Positions 53,463-62,954 of a stretch of 64,000 nt of DNA are shown piece after piece (within the stretch, counting starts at the first letter, position 1; every line of letters starts with the position of its first letter). A model generated the notes under the pieces. That model was not told where the DNA came from and did no database searches. It saw only the letters and a list, made by a program, of their open reading frames with translations. This DNA comes from Pasteurella sp049670895. GTDB taxonomy: Bacteria > Pseudomonadota > Gammaproteobacteria > Enterobacterales > Pasteurellaceae. Location: NCBI RefSeq assembly GCF_049670895.1, contig NZ_CP187170.1; one strand, 5' to 3'. The translations under genes were made by a program, and so were the position numbers.

Positions 53463-55289
53463 ATGTTTGATGCAAAAGCTTTTTTAATTGATGTTCCACA
53501 TTTACCTGGTGTTTATCGTATGTATGATGATAAAGATCAGGTGATTTATGTGGGCAAAGCAAAAGATCTTAAAAAACGCCTTTCCAGTTATTTTCGCCGT
53601 CAGGTCAGCAGTAAAAAAACAGAAGCGTTAGTGGCTGCCATCGCAAAGATTGACACCACCATTACTACATCGGAAACCGAAGCGTTATTACTTGAACATA
53701 ATTATATTAAACGTTATCAGCCTCGTTATAATGTCTTACTGCGTGATGATAAATCCTATCCCTATATTTTATTAACCCATGAACGCCACCCCCGCATAAC
53801 GGCTTATCGAGGCAGTAAAAAAGTCAAAGGTGAGTATTTCGGGCCTTATCCTCATGCCAGTGCCGTGCGTGAAACCTTATCCTTATTACAAAAACTCTTC
53901 CCTATTCGCCAATGTGAAAATGCGGTGTATAACAACCGTTCTCGCCCATGCTTACAATATCAAATTGGACGCTGTTCAGCCCCTTGTGTGGCGGGCTATG
54001 TGAGTGATGAAGACTACGCAAAACAAGTGGAGTTTGCTCGTTTATTCCTACAAGGCAAAGATCAACAAGTGTTAACCTATTTGATTCAACAAATGGAAGA
54101 AGCGAGCCAACAATTACATTTTGAAGAAGCCGCACGCATTCGGGATCAAATCCAAGCGGTACGAGCGGTGATCGAAAAACAACTGATTTCCACCGATCGC
54201 CTTGATGATATGGATATTCTTTCCATTGCTTATCAATTAGGGATAGCTTGTGTACAGGTTCTGTTTATTCGACAAGGCAAGGTGATGGGGAATCGGAGCT
54301 ATTTCCCTAAAGTTCCTGCCAACACATCACGAGATGAATTAACCACCACCTTTGTTGGGCAATTTTATTTGCAAGCACACCAAGGGCGGACAATTCCCAA
54401 CAGCATTATTGTGGATCACAAATTAACGGAGAAGCATGAGCTTGAGGCATTATTAACCGCACAAGCTGGGCGTAAAGTCAGCATTCAGGATCAAGCGAAA
54501 GGTGAAAAAAGCAAATACCTTCAATTAGCACAAATGAATGCCAAGGCGGCCTTGATGAGTCAATTAAAACAAACCGATTTAATTGAAGCACGTTATCTCG
54601 CCTTACAGCAATTATTAGGCATTGATCCTATCCACCGTATGGAATGTTTCGATATCAGCCATACAATGGGAGAGCAAACGATTGCATCTTGTGTCGTGTT
54701 TGATCGTCATGGCCCTTTAAAATCCGATTATCGCCGTTTTAATATTACAGGCATTACCGCAGGGGATGATTATGCCGCCATGGAGCAAGCCTTATTGAAA
54801 CGTTATGATAAACCTTTAGAAGAAGACAAAATTCCAGATGTCATTTTTATTGATGGTGGCAAAGGGCAGCTTAATCGGGCATTGCAGGTTTTTCGTCATC
54901 TAGATGTAAAATGGGATAAAAACAGACCGCACTTAATTGGGGTTGCCAAAGGTGTGGATCGTAAAGTAGGGTTAGAAACATTGATTCTCAGTAAGCAAGA
55001 TAAAGCCTTACATTTACCTGCAGACAGCCTCGCCTTACATTTAATTCAACATATTCGTGATGAAAGCCATCGCCATGCCATTAGTGGGCACCGTAAAAAA
55101 CGTCAGAAAGCCTTCATTCAAAGTGGATTAGAAGCCATTGAAGGCGTTGGAGCAAAGCGTCGACAAGCCCTATTGAAATATTTAGGTGGGATGCAAGGGG
55201 TGAAAAATGCCACCTTAGATGAAATCGCTTCCGTACCAGGTATTTCCTCTGCCTTAGCCGAAAAAATTTATGAAGCTTTACACCACTAA
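53463..55289 (+). CDS. uvrC: Excinuclease ABC subunit C
   Basis: Makes both incisions in nucleotide excision repair (608 aa). N-terminal GIY-YIG nuclease (GVYRMYDDKDQVIYVGKAKDLKKRL), a UvrB-binding UVR segment (about 200-235), the RNase H-like second nuclease (ECFDISHTMG, FIDGGKGQL) and C-terminal helix-hairpin-helix pairs. No strong ribosome site precedes ATG 53463. Followed by pgsA as in enterobacteria. Confidence 0.96.
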   Translation: MFDAKAFLIDVPHLPGVYRMYDDKDQVIYVGKAKDLKKRLSSYFRRQVSSKKTEALVAAIAKIDTTITTSETEALLLEHNYIKRYQPRYNVLLRDDKSYPYILLTHERHPRITAYRGSKKVKGEYFGPYPHASAVRETLSLLQKLFPIRQCENAVYNNRSRPCLQYQIGRCSAPCVAGYVSDEDYAKQVEFARLFLQGKDQQVLTYLIQQMEEASQQLHFEEAARIRDQIQAVRAVIEKQLISTDRLDDMDILSIAYQLGIACVQVLFIRQGKVMGNRSYFPKVPANTSRDELTTTFVGQFYLQAHQGRTIPNSIIVDHKLTEKHELEALLTAQAGRKVSIQDQAKGEKSKYLQLAQMNAKAALMSQLKQTDLIEARYLALQQLLGIDPIHRMECFDISHTMGEQTIASCVVFDRHGPLKSDYRRFNITGITAGDDYAAMEQALLKRYDKPLEEDKIPDVIFIDGGKGQLNRALQVFRHLDVKWDKNRPHLIGVAKGVDRKVGLETLILSKQDKALHLPADSLALHLIQHIRDESHRHAISGHRKKRQKAFIQSGLEAIEGVGAKRRQALLKYLGGMQGVKNATLDEIASVPGISSALAEKIYEALHH

Positions 55290-55394
55290 ACCCCTTGATA
55301 AATTTAGCTTAGCAGGAAAATTCCATTTTCAAATAACACGGATATGTTTTAGAATAAATGCATTATAAAAACGCTAGCGACCGATGTTCGATTT

Positions 55395-55952
55395 ATGAAA
55401 CTAAATATCCCAATATTCCTGACATTATTCCGTGTCATTCTCATTCCTTTTTTTCTCATCGCCTTTTATTTACCCTTTTCTTGGGCACCTTTCTTGACGA
55501 CATTCATTTTTTTTATTGCTGGGGTGACCGACTGGTTTGACGGCTATCTCGCCCGAAAATGGAAACAAACCACAAGATTTGGTGCTTTTTTAGATCCCGT
55601 TGCAGATAAAGTGATGGTGACGGTGGCACTTGTCTTGGTCGTAGAATATCATCATTCCTTTTGGGTAACCGTACCTGCGGTGATCATGATTTCTCGTGAA
55701 ATTATTATTTCTGCGTTGCGTGAATGGATGGCAGAAATTGGCGAACGGAGTAAAGTGGCTGTTTCTTGGGTAGGAAAAGTGAAAACGGCGGCACAAATGT
55801 TAGCATTAGGTGGCTTGTTGTGGCGTTATAATGTGCTGATGGAAATTGCTGCGATTATCTTACTTTACGTTGCTGCCATTTTAACCGTGTGGTCTATGTT
55901 GCAATATTTAAAAGCCGCAAAAGGCAGTTTGTTAGATGATATTGAGCCTTAA
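55395..55952 (+). CDS. pgsA: Phosphatidylglycerophosphate synthase
   Basis: CDP-alcohol phosphatidyltransferase (185 aa) making phosphatidylglycerol phosphate. The family motif DGx2ARx8Gx3Dx3D is complete (DGYLAR at about 49, FGAFLDPVADK). About five hydrophobic helices. Start ATG 55395. It is followed by the tRNA pair. Confidence 0.95.
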   Translation: MKLNIPIFLTLFRVILIPFFLIAFYLPFSWAPFLTTFIFFIAGVTDWFDGYLARKWKQTTRFGAFLDPVADKVMVTVALVLVVEYHHSFWVTVPAVIMISREIIISALREWMAEIGERSKVAVSWVGKVKTAAQMLALGGLLWRYNVLMEIAAIILLYVAAILTVWSMLQYLKAAKGSLLDDIEP

Positions 55953-56102
55953 AAAAACGCCTCACTTTCAAAAGCCTGTTTATAATGAATCCACAAAATG
56001 TATTTTTATTAAGCAAGAAATATTTATAGCAATATCAACAGGTAAGAAGTGATCTCTTTTTAATCATACGAACTGTTTTTTTATCATTTTTAATATTTTT
56101 TA

Positions 56103-56130
56103 TTGACAGACTTTTATAAATCAGTAAAAT
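56103..56130 (+). promoter_or_regulatory. Promoter of the tRNA-Gly/tRNA-Leu pair
   Basis: A perfect TTGACA (56103-56108) and TAAAAT (56125-56130) are spaced by 16 bp, 40 bp before tRNA-Gly. Confidence 0.75.
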
Positions 56131-56170
56131 GCATCTCGTTGTTTAGGAATGACGTAAGTCAGTAAGCAAA

Positions 56171-56246
56171 GCGGGAATAGCTCAGTTGGTAGAGCACAAC
56201 CTTGCCAAGGTTGGGGTCGCGAGTTCGAGCCTCGTTTCCCGCTCCA
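56171..56246 (+). tRNA. glyW: tRNA-Gly(GCC)
   Basis: 76-nt tRNA with acceptor GCGGGAA / TTCCCGC, encoded CCA, anticodon GCC in the loop CTTGCCAAG, and T loop GTTCGAG. It sits after pgsA, as glyW does in E. coli. Confidence 0.97.
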
Positions 56247-56257
56247 AATCCTAAATT

Positions 56258-56344
56258 GCCCGAGTGGTGAAATCGGTAGACACAAGGGATTTAAAATCCC
56301 TCGCTTTTCGAAGCGTGCCAGTTCAAGTCTGGCCTCGGGCACCA
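56258..56344 (+). tRNA. leuZ: tRNA-Leu(TAA)
   Basis: 87-nt class II tRNA with a long variable arm (CTCGCTTTTCGAAGCG), anticodon TAA in GATTTAAAATC, T loop GTTCAAG and encoded ACCA end. It lies 11 bases after tRNA-Gly. Confidence 0.97.
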
Positions 56345-56780
56345 TTTAAGCTTTTCGAATTTTTTTCTTTTCTTATTATTTGTTATTTTTCTTGCTCAGG
56401 ATGAGCGAAAAGGCAACTTCGAGATTTTCAATCGAATATCTAATCACTTTTTGTATCAATAATAAATATCAGCTATTTTTTAGGTGTTTTTTATTGTTTT
56501 TATAAAATTCATTCCTCCATTTTTTAGTTTTTATCTAAAAAATCGCCATAAAGTTATAAATGTCTTATTTGTAACTTCGCTTTTCCGTGCTCGCTATCTG
56601 GTACGACCAGTTATTGTATATGGAACTTTTCCTTTTTTTTAAGAAAAAAGTAATTAGAATACGCCCTAGATTATTTAGTGATGAAGAACCCGTTTTTTTA
56701 TCAAGTACTAAAAGTCAGATAAAGGCTTTTCAGGGTAGAAAAGTATCATTTATTTATTTTCAAAATTAGGAGCATATACA
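56345..56780. other. AT-rich gap upstream of the tad operon
   Basis: No gene supported. It must contain the flp promoter, which I cannot place with confidence. The visible structure is a 9-bp inverted repeat, ATTTTTTAG / CTAAAAAAT (56519-56543), and long T runs. Confidence 0.6.
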
Positions 56781-57011
56781 ATGTTGAACAAATTAACTAC
56801 CAAAGCATACATTTCAGTAACAGAATCTTTACGTCGTTTTAAAGAAAACCAAAGCGGTGTAACTGCTATCGAATACGGCTTAATTGCAGTAGCAGTAGCA
56901 GTATTAATCGTAGCGGTGTTCTATAATAATGATGGTTTCATCAAAAAATTAGAATCTAAATTTGGTTCTTTAGCACAGACAATGAGTGCTGCGTCGGTAG
57001 ATAAAAAATAA
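56781..57011 (+). CDS. flp1: Flp major pilin prepilin
   Basis: Type IVb-class Flp fimbrial subunit (76 aa). A charged leader ends at Gly26, with mature protein starting VTAIEYGLIAVAVAVLIVAVF: Glu5 and Tyr6 of the mature protein are the Flp hallmark, followed by the hydrophobic core. Very close in layout to Aggregatibacter Flp-1. ATG 56781 has TTAGGAGCATATACA upstream. A hairpin follows immediately, which could boost pilin mRNA relative to downstream genes. Confidence 0.96.
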   Translation: MLNKLTTKAYISVTESLRRFKENQSGVTAIEYGLIAVAVAVLIVAVFYNNDGFIKKLESKFGSLAQTMSAASVDKK

Positions 57012-57030
57012 CTTTGGTTTTTACCTTAAT

Positions 57031-57061
57031 AAAGCTAGCCTAGTTAATAGGCTAGCTTTAT
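57031..57061 (+). terminator. Stem-loop between flp1 and flp2
   Basis: AAAGCTAGCCTA pairs with TAGGCTAGCTTT over a 5-base loop. The T-run is short, suggesting partial termination or a stabilising 3' structure. Confidence 0.65.
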
Positions 57062-57091
57062 CAAAAAGTAATAATTATTGAATGGAACGAT

Positions 57092-57301
57092 GTGTTTAGC
57101 GTGAATTTATATCGACCAATTTGTAAATTTCTTGATAAAGAACAAGGTATCACTTCAATTGAATATGGTTTAATCGCTGTGGCGGTTGCTGTGTTTGTGG
57201 TCTCTGTGCTGTATGGCGATAATAGTTTCATTCTTGTGTTACAAGAAAAATTTCAAATATTAACATTCACGGTAAAAAATGCATTAGTTTCAAAACAATA
57301 A
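57092..57301 (+). CDS. flp2: Flp2 pilin-like prepilin
   Basis: Second Flp-type prepilin (69 aa). Gly19 precedes ITSIEYGLIAVAVAVFVV, retaining the Glu-Tyr pair; the C-terminal part diverges strongly from Flp1. GTG 57092 after ATGGAACGAT is chosen; GTG 57101 is an alternative. In Aggregatibacter the second pilin is dispensable, so this may be minor or poorly expressed. Confidence 0.88.
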   Translation: MFSVNLYRPICKFLDKEQGITSIEYGLIAVAVAVFVVSVLYGDNSFILVLQEKFQILTFTVKNALVSKQ

Positions 57302-57333
57302 ATTGTGATTTTTTATCCTACGAGGACAAAATA

Positions 57334-57765
57334 ATGAATGGATTTGTTATTTTACCGCTTCACCTTCTCACAATGTTATTGCTAATCAGACTGTCTTGGA
57401 CGGATATTCGATACAGAATCATTAGCAATAAAATTGTCATTTTACTTTGTCTGATTATGTTACCGTTGAGTTGGATAAAGTACGAACAAGTCTTTATTTT
57501 TCCAGCATTGACTGCATTAGCCATTGGTTTCCTGTTATTTAATCTCCGCGTGATGGGGGCAGGGGATGTAAAATTGATTGCCGCATTAATGCTTGCGATT
57601 CCACACGAACAAATTATCTCTTTTTTCTTTTTTACAGCCTGTTCGGGACTATTATTAATAATCATAGGATGGATTTTTTTTAGAAAATCAATTCAACAAC
57701 GCCATTTGCCATACGGCGTGGCGATCAGTCTTGGTTTTTTAATGAATTTGGTTTTGTTTAGCTAA
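57334..57765 (+). CDS. tadV: Flp prepilin peptidase TadV
   Basis: Aspartic membrane protease (143 aa) processing Flp and pseudopilins. The two active aspartates are visible as WTDIRYR (Asp24) and GAGDVK (Asp78). About four helices; it lacks the N-terminal methylase domain of PilD, as expected for TadV/CpaA. CGAGGACAAAATA precedes ATG 57334. Confidence 0.93.
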   Translation: MNGFVILPLHLLTMLLLIRLSWTDIRYRIISNKIVILLCLIMLPLSWIKYEQVFIFPALTALAIGFLLFNLRVMGAGDVKLIAALMLAIPHEQIISFFFFTACSGLLLIIIGWIFFRKSIQQRHLPYGVAISLGFLMNLVLFS

Positions 57766-57830
57766 TTGCTTGCCATGCTTACGCTTAGCAAAAATTATTA
57801 TCGTCATAAGTATACAACTAAGGATCAAAA

Positions 57831-58634
57831 ATGAATTACAGAATGCTCTTTGTTATTTCATTAATTACATTGGTTGTTGGGATAGGGGGAATTCTTTTTA
57901 TGCCAACAGAAGATGAAGGTGAAAATGAAAAACCGCAACCTTCTCTCATACAAGAACAATTAGAAAAAAAAGCAGAAAAAATGATTGTGCTTGCTGAGTT
58001 AAAGCGTGATGTCAGTAAAAGTACATTACTTCAACCTGAGGACTATAGCTTAAGTCAGATCACCGTATCGGAAGATAACCCGCTCATTAATAACGATCTC
58101 AGTGAGGCAGTGAATTCCTCACAAGGATTACAAGGCTATTTAGTGGCGGAGAATTTAAAAGCAGGCTCGCTTCTTTCTAAAAATATGGTGATTTCGCCTA
58201 ACGACCACCGTTTTTTACTCGCAAGCCTAGATGCCAAACAAGAAGTGGCGTACCGCATTTATGTTGGTGCAGATGAACGTTATCTGTTTGACACCATTCA
58301 TAGTGGGGATTATGTGTCAGTGTATAACCAAAAAGCGGCTTTAGATTCTCGTAATGTGTATGAAAAAACGGATTTGGTTAAAGTGTCAGGTAAGCTTTTA
58401 GTATTACAAACCAAACAATTTCAACAACATGCTGATCAAGAAAATACAGGCTCCCAAAGTGAAAGTGGTCATAAAGATTATATTGGGTATGTCAATGTAA
58501 AAATTAATGCAGAACAAGCGAAAAAGTTTTATACCTTAGATAAAGAATCAAAATTAATTATTTTGCCAGAAACACATGATGAGCAAAATATTAATCACCG
58601 TGGCGTGTTTATTAGAAAATTAAGAGGTCAATAA
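57831..58634 (+). CDS. rcpC: Flp pilus assembly protein RcpC (CpaB)
   Basis: Membrane-anchored periplasmic protein (267 aa) linked with the Tad secretin. One N-terminal helix (MLFVISLITLVVGIGGILF), then an SAF-like region (VLAELKRDVSKSTLLQPEDY, GYLVAENLKAGSLLSKNMV, about 50-125). It overlaps the rcpA start by one base. Confidence 0.9.
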   Translation: MNYRMLFVISLITLVVGIGGILFMPTEDEGENEKPQPSLIQEQLEKKAEKMIVLAELKRDVSKSTLLQPEDYSLSQITVSEDNPLINNDLSEAVNSSQGLQGYLVAENLKAGSLLSKNMVISPNDHRFLLASLDAKQEVAYRIYVGADERYLFDTIHSGDYVSVYNQKAALDSRNVYEKTDLVKVSGKLLVLQTKQFQQHADQENTGSQSESGHKDYIGYVNVKINAEQAKKFYTLDKESKLIILPETHDEQNINHRGVFIRKLRGQ

Positions 58635-60028
58635 TGTTTATCCAATACCAGCAAGTAAAAGCAAAATGGATTTCCTGCTTAATTGGAGCAATTTTTGCGT
58701 TATCGTCAACGGTAAGTTCTGCAAAAACCTTCAATCTAGAGCAAGGCGGTACACAATTAATTCAAACCAAAGAGAAAATCGATACCATCTTTGTTTCTTC
58801 ACCAAATGTGGCAGATTATGAGATTTTAGACGATAACTCATTCATCATTTATGCGAAGCAACAAGGGCGTGCAGAGATTTCAGCCTTTGATACAAACGGC
58901 AAGGCTTTAACCAATGATGTGGTGAATGTGGATTCGTTGTTTACAGGCATTTCAGACACCAATCAACAAATTAAAGCCCGTTTCCCGAATACCAACCTTT
59001 CTGTCAAGAAAGTTGGTAAAGCTTATGTGATTGAAGGAAAAGCTCGCTCTCAAGAAGAAAGTGATGAAGTACATCGCATTGTTGGTGAAGCTTTAGGGAC
59101 AGGTAAGCAAGTGACCTCTGCGACCTTTAATGGTGAAAATGGTTCTGAACCTTTGCCTTTCTTAGACAAATACCAATTTGAAGGTGTGGTCAACAATGCT
59201 CACGTGGATGAAACAACACTTATTAACGTCAAATTAACCGTGGTTGAAGTGAATAAAAACTTATCTGAAGCGGTGGGGATTAACTGGAGCCGTTTAACTG
59301 GTGGCGCTGGCATTTTAGATGGCGTGTCGACAGTAACGGGGTTTGATGGTATCCAAGGATTACTCAAAATTGATGCAAGTGGTGTATCTGCGTTTATTAA
59401 TGCATTAGATAACCAGAATAATGGTCGAGTATTGGCAGAGCCGAATATTTCTATGTTATCAGGTGAAACAGCAGATATTTTGGTCGGGGGAGAAATCCCT
59501 TTTGCCCAGCGTGATAAAGACGGTAATGCCACTGTGATTTATAAAGATTTCGGTGTGAAATTAGTGGTTGGGGCTAAATTACAAAAAAATAACCGTATTC
59601 GTTTAGCCTTGGATCAGCGTGTGAGTACCATTGCAGGAAACTATACATTTAATAATGTCGGGGATATTCCGTATTTTAATACACGTCGTGCAAAATCTAT
59701 TTTTGAAGTCGCAGATGGTGAAAGTTTCATTATTGGTGGGTTATTTAACTCAAGTGATGTTGAGCGTATTAATAAAGTCCCTGTGTTGGGTGATATTCCG
59801 ATCTTAGGTGCTTTTTTCCGTAATGCGAAAACAGAGCGTGATGATCGTGAGTTAGTGATTGTTGCAACGGTCAACACAGTAAAACCAGTTCAAGAAGATC
59901 AAATTGTTTATCCAACCTTTGAACGTACAGGTACAATGGAGCGTTTCTTTAATGTAACGCCATTTAAAGATGTGTATCATAAAACATTAACCTCTAATTT
60001 CTTGAAAAATGGAGGATTTATTCAATGA
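58634..60028 (+). CDS. rcpA: Tad secretin RcpA (CpaC)
   Basis: Outer-membrane secretin (464 aa) through which Flp pili exit. Signal peptide to about residue 31 (VSSAKT), a pilus-secretin N-terminal domain, a BON-like segment, and the C-terminal secretin core (EPNISMLSGETADILVGGEIP, VPVLGDIPILGAFFRNAKTERDDRELVIV). The stop overlaps the rcpB ATG by 4 bases. Confidence 0.94.
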   Translation: MFIQYQQVKAKWISCLIGAIFALSSTVSSAKTFNLEQGGTQLIQTKEKIDTIFVSSPNVADYEILDDNSFIIYAKQQGRAEISAFDTNGKALTNDVVNVDSLFTGISDTNQQIKARFPNTNLSVKKVGKAYVIEGKARSQEESDEVHRIVGEALGTGKQVTSATFNGENGSEPLPFLDKYQFEGVVNNAHVDETTLINVKLTVVEVNKNLSEAVGINWSRLTGGAGILDGVSTVTGFDGIQGLLKIDASGVSAFINALDNQNNGRVLAEPNISMLSGETADILVGGEIPFAQRDKDGNATVIYKDFGVKLVVGAKLQKNNRIRLALDQRVSTIAGNYTFNNVGDIPYFNTRRAKSIFEVADGESFIIGGLFNSSDVERINKVPVLGDIPILGAFFRNAKTERDDRELVIVATVNTVKPVQEDQIVYPTFERTGTMERFFNVTPFKDVYHKTLTSNFLKNGGFIQ

Positions 60029-60522
60029 GAAAATTAATTAATATGTTGTCTGTCGCATTATGTTTTGCTTCTGTCAATGCCTTTTCTGCTGTCAGTGAGT
60101 TATCCAATCATGCCCATTTAGCACAGCCAACACAAAGTAAAGATTTTTATAAAACCCAATTAGTCAATCGTTATGTCTTATCTGATTATGAAGACGTCAC
60201 TTACCATAATTTAATGCGTTCAGTGATTCGTGATTTGGGGAGTGATAAAAGTAAACGAGTCCATCTCATTTGGAAAGATAAGACAGCTAAAAAAAGTGCG
60301 GTCAAAATTCGTGATGTTTTAGTGAAAAAAGGGATTGATAGTAAACGTGTTGTACTTGAACGCCAGCATAAACAGGCGGTATACCCTGTTTATGTAGAAG
60401 TGGCTCGAATTGGTGCGAAGAAGACCAATTGTCGTGTCAACACGGGTGAAGATATGATGAGTTGGGATGGTCAAGATTCTTGTGCAAGTAAAAATAATCA
60501 TCGTATCCAATTGAAATACTAA
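60025..60522 (+). CDS. rcpB: Tad outer-membrane-associated protein RcpB
   Basis: Exported protein (165 aa; signal peptide MRKLINMLSVALCFASVNAFSA region) found with RcpA in Pasteurellaceae tad loci and thought to gate or stabilise the secretin. Assigned mainly from position and size. It overlaps rcpA by 4 bases. It carries the only exact USS found in the tad cluster (60294). Confidence 0.85.
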   Translation: MRKLINMLSVALCFASVNAFSAVSELSNHAHLAQPTQSKDFYKTQLVNRYVLSDYEDVTYHNLMRSVIRDLGSDKSKRVHLIWKDKTAKKSAVKIRDVLVKKGIDSKRVVLERQHKQAVYPVYVEVARIGAKKTNCRVNTGEDMMSWDGQDSCASKNNHRIQLKY

Positions 60523-60537
60523 TGGAAGGTTTTAGTT

Positions 60538-61662
60538 ATGTTATTACTTGATAAGGAAAGTGTTGCGATAGACAGTGCTCGTACGATTGTAATTGTATCT
60601 CATCGTGAAGAAATTCAAACACAGGTCGCACAGATTCTACGTACGCGTGGTTTAGAGAATATTGAAATTAATAAAAGTGATTTTTTAGCTGAGCAAAATA
60701 TTACATTCTCGGCAGAAGAAACACTGGGTGTCATTATTGATATTAGTAATGAAACCGATGTTAAAACCATTTCTGAATTAGTGTACAGCGTGATCCCACA
60801 GCATGTATGGTGCTGTATCGTGGGGGACAGTGATTCCATTTCATTATCACAAAAATTATTAGAAGAAGGTATTTTATACTTCCATACTGATTCCCAATTG
60901 AATCAGATGGCTGAAAAAATTGTGTCTGGTGTCAATATTCCACTTGTACGTCATACTGTGAAAGTGGGGGTCTTAAGTTGTAAGGGCGGAATTGGTGCCA
61001 GTATGATCAGTGCTTACATTGCGAATCAAATTGCATTAAGCAAAAAAGTTCCCGTACTATTAGCCCAAGGGACAAATGGCACACAAAATTTAGATTTACT
61101 TTTTGATAAGAAAATCCAAGGTGATGTGGTTGAATACAGTGCGAATTTAGATTTGTTTACGGGTACTCCGACAAGATTGTCACTTTCTACATTAGAAAAA
61201 TATAATTTCGTGATTTATGATCAACCTATTTTCAATGTCAAAAAGGACGATTTCTCGAAATTTCTAGAATATAGCAACAGTTTTGTCTTAGTGGTTGAAC
61301 GTCGGATTGATTCACTCCGTGTAGCGAAACAATTTTTAGATGAGTGTGATCGCATCCGTAATGCAACGGGTAAACCAATTCGTACCTTTGTGTGTATTTC
61401 AGATTCCCGATTAGAAACCTCAAAATTAATGGCAAAAAATGATGTTGAGACGTTGCTGAAATGCCCTGTGGATGCGGTTATTCCTTTTTTAAAGAATACC
61501 AATGCCAAAACCGTATTGGGCATCAATTTAGGTCGTAACGGCAAAAAAGAAATCGGTTCGTTAGTGATGAAAGTGATTGGTGCAGTATCACGTAAAAGTA
61601 AGTCAAAAGAAAAGCAAGGGGGATTATTTTCCTCGCTTTATCGTTCAATAACGAATAACTAA
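60538..61662 (+). CDS. tadZ: Pilus localisation protein TadZ
   Basis: ParA/MinD-superfamily protein (374 aa). An N-terminal receiver-like domain (about 1-135) precedes an atypical P-loop VLSCKGGIGASMISAYIANQIA (around 146), lacking the usual second lysine, as reported for TadZ. TadZ marks the pole and recruits TadA. Confidence 0.92.
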   Translation: MLLLDKESVAIDSARTIVIVSHREEIQTQVAQILRTRGLENIEINKSDFLAEQNITFSAEETLGVIIDISNETDVKTISELVYSVIPQHVWCCIVGDSDSISLSQKLLEEGILYFHTDSQLNQMAEKIVSGVNIPLVRHTVKVGVLSCKGGIGASMISAYIANQIALSKKVPVLLAQGTNGTQNLDLLFDKKIQGDVVEYSANLDLFTGTPTRLSLSTLEKYNFVIYDQPIFNVKKDDFSKFLEYSNSFVLVVERRIDSLRVAKQFLDECDRIRNATGKPIRTFVCISDSRLETSKLMAKNDVETLLKCPVDAVIPFLKNTNAKTVLGINLGRNGKKEIGSLVMKVIGAVSRKSKSKEKQGGLFSSLYRSITNN

Positions 61663-61676
61663 GTGAAGACTAAACG

Positions 61677-62954
61677 ATGTTAACAAAAGAACAGCAAATT
61701 TTTTTCAGAAATGAGTTACTCAGTAATTTAGATATCGAGAAAATCGATCAGCTCCAAAGTGATAGAGAAAGGCTTGTTGATGAATTGACCCAAATTGTTT
61801 ATCGGGTCGCAGGGACAAGTGGAACTTATGTGACTTCTGCTGATGCACTAGTCATGGCGGAAATGATTGCTGATGAAATTGAAGGTTATGGTCCTATCCG
61901 TGAATTAATGGAAGATGAAACCGTCAATGATATCTTAGTGAATGGGCCTGACAATATCTGGGTTGAACGTGCAGGTATTCTAGAAAAAACGAATAAAACT
62001 TTTGTTAGCAATGAGCAGTTAACGGATATTGCAAGACGACTTGTCGCCAAAGTGGGACGTCGTATTGATGATGGAAGTCCATTAGTGGACTCACGTTTAC
62101 CTGATGGAAGCCGTCTTAATGTGGTTATTGCACCCATTGCATTAGACGGAACCTCTATGTCAATACGTAAGTTTAGTAAGTCTAAAAAGTCCTTACAAGA
62201 ATTGGTGAATTTTGGTTCAATGACAAGAGAAATGGCAAACTTTTTAATTATTGCCGCACGATCTCGAGTCAATATTATTGTATCTGGCGGTACGGGTTCG
62301 GGTAAAACGACATTATTAAATGCGTTGTCAAACTATATTTCTCACCAAGAGCGTGTGGTGACATTGGAAGATACGGCAGAGCTTCGCCTAGAACAACCAC
62401 ATGTTGTTCGCTTAGAAACCCGTTTAGCAGGGGTAGAGCATACTGGGGAAGTCACCATGCAAGATCTTGTGATTAATGCTTTGCGTATGCGTCCAGAACG
62501 TATCATTGTGGGGGAATGTCGTGGTGCTGAGGCATTTCAAATGCTTCAGGCGATGAATACGGGGCATGATGGTTCGATGTCAACACTGCATGCGAATAAT
62601 CCTCGCGATGCCACTGCACGTTTGGAAAGTATGGTGATGATGTCAAATGCCAGCCTACCTTTAGAAGCAATTCGTCGTAATATTGCTTCAGCCGTTAATA
62701 TTATTGTTCAAGCATCACGTCTTAATGATGGCTCAAGAAAGATTATGAATATCACTGAGTTGATGGGCATGGAAAATGGTCAAATTGTATTACAGGATAT
62801 TTTCACTTACCAGCCAAGTAAAGAGCGTGATGCCAATGGAAAAATTATTGGTGAATTTATTTCCCATGGTTTATTAACTCGTTCTGTCGTCTATCAAAAT
62901 GCACAGGTCTTTAATCTAAGTGCAGAATTACAGAGTATTTTTGAGGGCAGTTAA
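61677..62954 (+). CDS. tadA: Flp pilus assembly ATPase TadA (CpaF)
   Basis: Secretion ATPase (425 aa) powering Flp assembly. Walker A SGGTGSGKTTLLNAL (about 204), Asp box LEDTAEL, Walker B region RPERIIVGECRGAEAF (about 275) and His box STLHANNPRDA. Ends directly against the tadB ATG. Confidence 0.96.
   Translation: MLTKEQQIFFRNELLSNLDIEKIDQLQSDRERLVDELTQIVYRVAGTSGTYVTSADALVMAEMIADEIEGYGPIRELMEDETVNDILVNGPDNIWVERAGILEKTNKTFVSNEQLTDIARRLVAKVGRRIDDGSPLVDSRLPDGSRLNVVIAPIALDGTSMSIRKFSKSKKSLQELVNFGSMTREMANFLIIAARSRVNIIVSGGTGSGKTTLLNALSNYISHQERVVTLEDTAELRLEQPHVVRLETRLAGVEHTGEVTMQDLVINALRMRPERIIVGECRGAEAFQMLQAMNTGHDGSMSTLHANNPRDATARLESMVMMSNASLPLEAIRRNIASAVNIIVQASRLNDGSRKIMNITELMGMENGQIVLQDIFTYQPSKERDANGKIIGEFISHGLLTRSVVYQNAQVFNLSAELQSIFEGS

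Noticed and set aside
56121..56345. 74-codon minus-strand frame over the tRNA genes
   Set aside because: It is antisense to two clear tRNAs, a common spurious annotation.
56587..56769. 60-codon frame before flp1
   Set aside because: No ribosome site, low-complexity Phe/Lys content, and it lies in the expected flp promoter region.
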